Shown one piece after another: positions 59,554-64,000 of a DNA stretch of 64,000 nt. The position numbers were made by a program, and so were the translations under genes. Source of the stretch: Pantoea agglomerans (lineage in GTDB: Bacteria > Pseudomonadota > Gammaproteobacteria > Enterobacterales > Enterobacteriaceae); NCBI RefSeq assembly GCF_021397715.1, contig NZ_CP090207.1, positions 496,001 through 560,000 of the forward strand. The letters are read 5' to 3'. Positions within the stretch are counted from its first letter, which is position 1. Each line of letters opens with the position of its first letter. The notes under the pieces are model-generated. The model saw nothing but the letters and a program-made list of their open reading frames with translations, did not search any database and was not told the origin of the DNA.

Positions 59554-59574
59554 GATTTTCAGCTTGTTACCGGA
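59554..59574 (+). promoter_or_regulatory. 23S processing stem (3' side)
   Basis: GATTTTCAGCTTGTTACCGG is complementary to 56492-56510 with few mismatches and completes the stem around the 23S precursor. Confidence 0.85.
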
Positions 59575-59608
59575 TACGTTTGTGTCCTGCGGACCCGGGT
59601 CCGGAGGA

Positions 59609-59708
59609 TTTTGCGCTGAGGCAGGGCGGCAACCGAGCGATACGAAGGAGCATACTGAAGTATGTGACGGAGTAGCGCGAGGGCGGCCAACGCAGCATCA
59701 GCACAAAA
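59609..59708. repeat. Long imperfect hairpin repeat in the 23S-5S spacer
   Basis: TTTTGCGCTGA at 59609-59619 and TCAGCACAAAA at 59698-59708 pair in 10 of 11 positions; the tip is CATAC and GTATG around TGAA at 59651-59664. A short outer stem pairs TGTCCTG (59583-59589) with CAGGACA (59713-59719). The 23S-5S spacer is 209 bases against about 90 in E. coli, and this element accounts for the difference. Related in inverted orientation to 56190-56272. Confidence 0.7.
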
Positions 59709-59733
59709 GACACAGGACAGAGCACAAAGAATT

Positions 59734-59853
59734 TGCCTGGCGGCTGTAGCGCGGTGGTCCCACCTGACCCCATGCCGAACTCAGAAGTGAAACGCCGTAG
59801 CGCCGATGGTAGTGTGGGGTCTCCCCATGCGAGAGTAGGGAACTGCCAGGCAT
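59734..59853 (+). rRNA. rrfD: 5S ribosomal RNA, copy 1
   Basis: 120 bases, TGCCTGGCGGC to GCCAGGCAT, with terminal stem and loops as in E. coli. Same sequence as the second copy downstream. Confidence 0.99.
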
Positions 59854-59865
59854 CAAATTTAGTGT

Positions 59866-59941
59866 GCTGATATGGCTCAGTTGGTAGAGCGCACCCTTGG
59901 TAAGGGTGAGGTCCCCAGTTCGACTCTGGGTATCAGCACCA
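59866..59941 (+). tRNA. thrV: tRNA-Thr (GGT)
   Basis: 76 bases with encoded CCA; anticodon loop CTTGGTAA with anticodon GGT. It lies between two 5S genes, the arrangement of E. coli rrnD. Confidence 0.98.
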
Positions 59942-59972
59942 GTTAAGGCATGAGTTCGGTAAATAAAGAATT

Positions 59973-60092
59973 TGCCTGGCGGCTGTAGCGCGGTGGTCCC
60001 ACCTGACCCCATGCCGAACTCAGAAGTGAAACGCCGTAGCGCCGATGGTAGTGTGGGGTCTCCCCATGCGAGAGTAGGGAACTGCCAGGCAT
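59973..60092 (+). rRNA. rrfF: 5S ribosomal RNA, copy 2
   Basis: 120 bases, with no difference I can find from copy 1. The flanking bases AAAGAATT before and CATCAAAT at the end are shared too, so the duplicated unit is about 133 bases (59726-59858 and 59965-60097). Its place matches E. coli rrfF. Confidence 0.99.
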
Positions 60093-60104
60093 CAAATAAG
60101 AGAG

Positions 60105-60133
60105 AGCCCTTCGCGTATGCGAAGGGCTTTTTT
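60105..60133 (+). terminator. Rho-independent terminator of the rRNA operon
   Basis: AGCCCTTCGC and GCGAAGGGCT pair around GTAT and are followed by a run of Us, 12 bases past the second 5S. Confidence 0.95.
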
Positions 60134-60215
60134 CGTTGTGGCAATCGCCAGAATCTCTCCTTTTCTCCATTGCAAACCACCCTGTCCAGCACTAGCCGCC
60201 TCTGTTATACAGCCA

Positions 60216-60241
60216 ATAAAAAACCCGGCACCAGGCCGGGT
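60216..60241 (-). terminator. Rho-independent terminator of yhdWXYZ
   Basis: On the minus strand ACCCGGC and GCCGGGT pair around CTGGT and are followed by six Us, about 20 bases past the yhdZ stop. Confidence 0.9.
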
Positions 60242-60261
60242 AATAGAGATTGTGTGCTACG

Positions 60262-61023
60262 TCAGTGAATCACCTGCGACAGGAAGGCGCGGGTGCGTTC
60301 TGATTTAGGATGAGCGAAGAACTCCTGCGGTGGCGCCACTTCAACGATCTCACCCCGATCCATAAAGATCACACGGTCCGCAACGGTACGGGCAAAGCCC
60401 ATTTCATGGGTAACGCACAGCATGGTCATGCCATCTTCAGCCAGCCCAATCATAGTATCCAGCACTTCCTTCACCATCTCAGGATCGAGCGCTGAGGTCG
60501 GCTCATCAAACAACATGATTTTGGGTTTCATGCAGAGCGAGCGGGCGATGGCAACGCGCTGCTGCTGACCGCCGGAGAGCTGGCCAGGAAACTTGTGCGC
60601 ATGTTCGGCGATACGCACCCGCTGCAGATAATGCATCGCCAGCTCATCGGCCTCTTTCTTAGGGATCTTTCTGACCCAGGACGGCGCCAGCGTACAGTTC
60701 TGTAATACGGTCAGGTGCGGAAACAGATTAAAGTGCTGGAAGACCATCCCCACTTCGGTACGGACCCGCTCAATGTTGCGCACATCCTCATTCAGATGAA
60801 TACCATCGACGACAATGCGCCCCTGCTGATGCTCTTCAAGATGGTTTATGCAGCGAATGGTGGTCGACTTACCGGAGCCGGATGGACCACACAGCACGAT
60901 GCGCTCGCGGGGTTTAACCTGCAGGTTGATGTCTTTCAGTACGTGAAACTGCCCGTACCATTTATTCACGTTCTCAAGCGAGATCATCAACGCGTCGGAA
61001 GAGTGTGTCATAGAGTGTGTCAT
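60262..61023 (-). CDS. yhdZ: Amino-acid ABC transporter, ATP-binding protein (YhdZ/AapP)
   Basis: 253 residues (E. coli 252). Walker [10 protein letters not shown] near residue 51, Q-loop FQHFNLFPH, signature LSGGQQQRV near 149, Walker [13 protein letters not shown] and switch His in CVTHEMGFA. ATPase of a polar amino-acid uptake system of the AapJQMP group. Last gene of yhdWXYZ. The first five codons (MTHSM) leave a second in-frame ATG at residue 5. Confidence 0.95.
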   Translation of the reverse strand: MTHSMTHSSDALMISLENVNKWYGQFHVLKDINLQVKPRERIVLCGPSGSGKSTTIRCINHLEEHQQGRIVVDGIHLNEDVRNIERVRTEVGMVFQHFNLFPHLTVLQNCTLAPSWVRKIPKKEADELAMHYLQRVRIAEHAHKFPGQLSGGQQQRVAIARSLCMKPKIMLFDEPTSALDPEMVKEVLDTMIGLAEDGMTMLCVTHEMGFARTVADRVIFMDRGEIVEVAPPQEFFAHPKSERTRAFLSQVIH

Positions 61024-61031
61024 GTAAAACC

Positions 61032-62138
61032 TCAGTGCGATTTACGCCCGGTGTGAAAGCGCTTTTCCAGGTACTGGCTGTAGCGCGACATGCTAAAACA
61101 GAAAATCCAATAGACCAGCGCAGCAAAGACATAACCTTCAGTCGACATGCCCAGCCACGTCGGATCGACGGTAGCCTGCTGGACGCTGCTGAACAGATCG
61201 AACAGGCCGATGATGATCACCAGGCTGGTATCTTTAAACAGCGCAATGATGGTATTCACCAGGCCGGGGATGGTCATCTTGAGGGCCTGCGGCAGAATCA
61301 CCAGCATCTGCGTCTTCCAGTAGCCCAGCGCCAGTGACTCGGCGGCTTCATACTGGCCTTTCGGCAGCGCCTGCAAACCGCCACGCACCACCTCAGCCAC
61401 ATAGGCGGACTGGAATAAAATGACCCCAACCAGCGCACGCACCAATTTGTCGATGGTAGTGCCTTCAGCCATAAACAGCGGCAGCATCACGGATGACATA
61501 AACAGCACGGTGATCAGAGGTACGCCGCGCCAGAACTCGATGAAGATAATCGACAGCGTACGCACGACCGGCATCTTTGAGCGACGTCCCAGCGCCAGTA
61601 AAATTCCCAGCGGCAAAGCGCCGGCAATCCCGACCGATGCGATAATCAGCGTCAGGGTTAAGCCGCCCCACTGGCGGGTTTCGACCCGCTCCAGCCCCAG
61701 ATAGCCGCCATAAAGCAGAAACCAGACGATGACCGGATAAGCGATTGCCCAGAGTGCAATGTAGCGTCCACGGTACGGCAGGCTTTTGATAAACATCGGG
61801 ATAATCGACAGTAGTCCAATTACCAGCGCCAGGTTAATCCGCCAGCGCAATTCATGCGGATAGAGCCCATACATGAACTGGCCAAAACGGGCATGGATAA
61901 AGACCCAACAGGCGCCCTCTTTGGTGCAGTCAGCACGGGTGGTACCGAACCAGTTAGCCTGAAAGATCAGCCAGTTCAGCGCAGGCGGAATAACGTGCCA
62001 GATCACCCAGATGCAAAACAGCGTGAGCAGGGTGTTAAACCAGCTGGAAAATAAATTCTTACGCGCCCAACGCCAGGCGCGACTCGCCAGATTCGTCGGG
62101 ACGGGGGGCGTTTCATGTGTGGTAACAGACATAGTCAT
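61032..62138 (-). CDS. yhdY: Amino-acid ABC transporter, permease (YhdY/AapM)
   Basis: 368 residues (E. coli 367). An N-terminal segment and loop precede the permease core of the HisM type, with the coupling helix in [19 protein letters not shown] about residues 270-290. Pairs with YhdX in the membrane. 8 bases before yhdZ. Confidence 0.94.
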   Translation of the reverse strand: MTMSVTTHETPPVPTNLASRAWRWARKNLFSSWFNTLLTLFCIWVIWHVIPPALNWLIFQANWFGTTRADCTKEGACWVFIHARFGQFMYGLYPHELRWRINLALVIGLLSIIPMFIKSLPYRGRYIALWAIAYPVIVWFLLYGGYLGLERVETRQWGGLTLTLIIASVGIAGALPLGILLALGRRSKMPVVRTLSIIFIEFWRGVPLITVLFMSSVMLPLFMAEGTTIDKLVRALVGVILFQSAYVAEVVRGGLQALPKGQYEAAESLALGYWKTQMLVILPQALKMTIPGLVNTIIALFKDTSLVIIIGLFDLFSSVQQATVDPTWLGMSTEGYVFAALVYWIFCFSMSRYSQYLEKRFHTGRKSH

Positions 62139-62147
62139 CCCGTTCTC

Positions 62148-63326
62148 TTAACGCTCAACCAGCGCAATTTTGCGGTTATAGAGGTTCATTAGCAGTGAAA
62201 TCAGCAGGCTGATGATCAGATAAACGCCCATGGTGATAGCAATGGTCTCAATCGCCTGGCCGGTCTGATTCAGTACTGAACCGGCAAACAGCGACACCAT
62301 ATCGGGATAACCGATGGCGGCAGCCAGTGAGGAGTTTTTCACGATGTTCAGATACTGGCTGGTCAGCGGAGGAATAATCACGCGCATTGCCTGCGGGATA
62401 ATCACCTGCCGCAGCGTAACCGGATTAGGCAGGCCCAGCGAACGTGCCGCCTCATGTTGCCCGTACGGTACCGACTGAATCCCCGAGCGGATCACTTCAG
62501 CAATAAACGATGAGGTATAGATCGACAACGCCAGGGTCAGCGCCGCCAGCTCAGGGATCATCACTGAGCCGCCACGGAAGTTAAAACCGCGTAGCTGTGG
62601 CACGTCCCAGTGGGTCGCCGCGCCAAAACCGAGATGCGCAATCAGCGGGAACAGAATCAGCATCGCGATAGCCGCCGGCCATGAGCGACGTAACTGACCA
62701 GTTTTCAGCTGATGTTTACGGTTAAACCGGTACAGGCCGTAACTGCCGGCAATAGCCAGCAGCAGCGCAATCACAAACGGCCAGCTGCCTGCTGCATAGG
62801 TTGGCCAGGGGACGTATAAACCACGGTTGCTGACATAGGCCAGGTCAAAAGCATTCAGCGCCTGACGCGGGCCAGGCAGATTGCGTAACACCGCAAAGTA
62901 CCAGAAGAAGATCTGCAGCAGCGGCGGAATATTACGGAAAGTTTCGATATAGATATTGGAAAGTTTCCGCAACAGCCAGTTGTCAGAAAGCCGCGCAAGA
63001 CCAATAGCGAAGCCGAGAATGGAGGCAAAGACGATACAGAGCGCGGAGACCAGCAGGGTATTGGTCAACCCGACCATAAACACGCGCGCGTAAGTATCTC
63101 CTTCGGTGTACTCAATCAGGTGCTGAACAATACCAAAACCGGCAGTGCGCTCAAGGAATCCAAACCCGGAAGTGATACCGCGATTGGCCAGGTTGATAAT
63201 GGTGTTATGCACCAGATAACCCACCACACCAAGCACCGCGACTATCGCTATGAGCTGATAAAGCCAGGCGCGAACCGTGGGATTACCGAATGAAAAATCC
63301 CTTTTCACGGTTGGGCGTTGTGACAT
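62148..63326 (-). CDS. yhdX: Amino-acid ABC transporter, permease (YhdX/AapQ)
   Basis: 392 residues (E. coli 393). Same family as YhdY with a longer middle insertion; coupling helix in VPYGQHEAARSLGLPNPVT about residues 285-305. 9 bases before yhdY. Confidence 0.94.
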   Translation of the reverse strand: MSQRPTVKRDFSFGNPTVRAWLYQLIAIVAVLGVVGYLVHNTIINLANRGITSGFGFLERTAGFGIVQHLIEYTEGDTYARVFMVGLTNTLLVSALCIVFASILGFAIGLARLSDNWLLRKLSNIYIETFRNIPPLLQIFFWYFAVLRNLPGPRQALNAFDLAYVSNRGLYVPWPTYAAGSWPFVIALLLAIAGSYGLYRFNRKHQLKTGQLRRSWPAAIAMLILFPLIAHLGFGAATHWDVPQLRGFNFRGGSVMIPELAALTLALSIYTSSFIAEVIRSGIQSVPYGQHEAARSLGLPNPVTLRQVIIPQAMRVIIPPLTSQYLNIVKNSSLAAAIGYPDMVSLFAGSVLNQTGQAIETIAITMGVYLIISLLISLLMNLYNRKIALVER

Positions 63327-63356
63327 GTTGAAACCTCAGTAACGAAAGCTGGGGTA

Positions 63357-63379
63357 GGGCACCGCAGAATACGGTGCCC
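63357..63379 (-). promoter_or_regulatory. Intercistronic hairpin between yhdW and yhdX
   Basis: GGGCACCG and CGGTGCCC pair around a 7-base loop in the 68-base gap after yhdW. No U-tract. A hairpin behind the binding-protein gene often protects its mRNA and raises binding protein over permease; inferred here. Confidence 0.6.
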
Positions 63380-63394
63380 GATTGGCGAGGAGTA

Positions 63395-64000
63395 TTAACG
63401 TACTGGCGGTGCGTACTGAATGCCGCCCTGGTTCCACAACGCATTCTGACCACGAGCGATCTTCAATGCGCTATCTTTACCCACGTTACGATCGAAACTT
63501 TCCTGATAGTTGCCCACTTGCTTGATGATGTTGTAGGCCCATTTGTTGTCCAGTTTCAGATCCTTGCCAAAATCACCCTCAGCACCCAGCAGATGGGCCA
63601 TATCTGGCGTAGTCGGTTTGGCGGTCATCTCATCAACGTTTTTCGAGGAAACGCCCATCTCTTCAGCATTCAGCATGGCGTAGAGTGACCACTTAACGAT
63701 GGTGAACCAGTCATCATCACCGCGGCGAACGACCGGGCCCAGCGGTTCTTTAGAGATCACTTCTGGCAGCACGATAAATTCGTCAGGCTTGCCCAGCTTG
63801 ATGCGTAACGCATAGAGCTGAGACTGGTCAGAAGCCAGCGTATCGCAGCGGCCGCTATCCAGCGCTTTGGCCGATTCGTCGGAGCGATCAAAGGTCACCG
63901 GCGTATATTGCATCTTATTGGCTTTAAAGAAGTCCGCCACGTTCAGCTCGGTATCGGTACCCGCCTGAATACAGACAGTAGCGCCGTCCAGTTCTTTAGC
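63395..64000 (-). CDS. yhdW: Amino-acid ABC transporter, periplasmic binding protein (5' partial)
   Basis: 202 residues plus stop are visible; the start and signal peptide lie beyond base 64000. The visible part is the C-terminal portion of a family-3 binding protein, with VCIQAGTDTE, CDTLASDQSQL and LGKPDEFIVLPEVISKEPLGP blocks, the last typical of AapJ. It captures amino acids in the periplasm for YhdXYZ. Substrate range is inferred from AapJ. Confidence 0.93.
   Translation of the reverse strand, partial: AKELDGATVCIQAGTDTELNVADFFKANKMQYTPVTFDRSDESAKALDSGRCDTLASDQSQLYALRIKLGKPDEFIVLPEVISKEPLGPVVRRGDDDWFTIVKWSLYAMLNAEEMGVSSKNVDEMTAKPTTPDMAHLLGAEGDFGKDLKLDNKWAYNIIKQVGNYQESFDRNVGKDSALKIARGQNALWNQGGIQYAPPVR

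Overview
The window comes from the chromosome of a gammaproteobacterium of the order Enterobacterales. The 16S gene has Pantoea-like variable regions and almost every gene has a close Escherichia coli counterpart in the same order, so a member of Pantoea (Erwiniaceae) is the best reading. That assignment rests on recognising the sequence, not on a search. Most of the window is the conserved backbone around crp, the str-S10-spc-alpha ribosomal protein superoperons and an rrnD-like rRNA operon.

Layout: (1) 1-7503: pabA (5' end outside the window), argD behind a tandem ArgR box, yhfK, crp, yhfA, and the yheT-yheU-prkB operon. (2) 7564-12803: an accessory block between yheT and yheS, two genes that are neighbours in E. 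coli. It holds a LysE-family exporter, a LacI-family regulator and a complete taurine desulfonation operon, tauABCD. (3) 12854-21555: yheS, kefG-kefB-yheV, slyD, slyX, fkpA and yheO-tusDCB. (4) 21680-27800: the str operon rpsL-rpsG-fusA-tuf, then bfd-bfr and a prepilin peptidase on the other strand. (5) 28012-43687: the S10, spc and alpha operons with their promoters, leaders and terminators. A gene for a putative 8-oxoguanine deaminase with a twin-arginine-like N-terminal extension sits between rpsQ, the last S10 gene, and rplN, the first spc gene. (6) 43757-49583: yhdN-zntR, arfA convergent with mscL, and def-fmt-rsmB-trkA. (7) 49699-54005: dprA-smg-yrdD-tsaC-aroE-yrdB and yrdA. (8) 54145-60133: the rRNA operon 16S-tRNA-Ile-tRNA-Ala-23S-5S-tRNA-Thr-5S. 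(9) 60262-64000: the yhdWXYZ amino-acid ABC transporter on the minus strand, with yhdW cut by the window end.

The genes are mainly the translation machinery and its upkeep: ribosomal proteins, elongation factors, EF-Tu, rRNA, tRNA thiolation (TusBCD), tRNA threonylcarbamoylation (TsaC), initiator formylation and deformylation (Fmt/Def), rRNA methylation (RsmB) and ribosome rescue (ArfA). Known feedback elements can be seen: the S10 leader with its two hairpins, the str intergenic region, the alpha leader and the rRNA processing stems. I see no phage, transposase, CRISPR array or toxin system. The departures from the expected backbone are the tau block, the deaminase between S10 and spc, and a pair of related long hairpin elements in the rRNA spacers.
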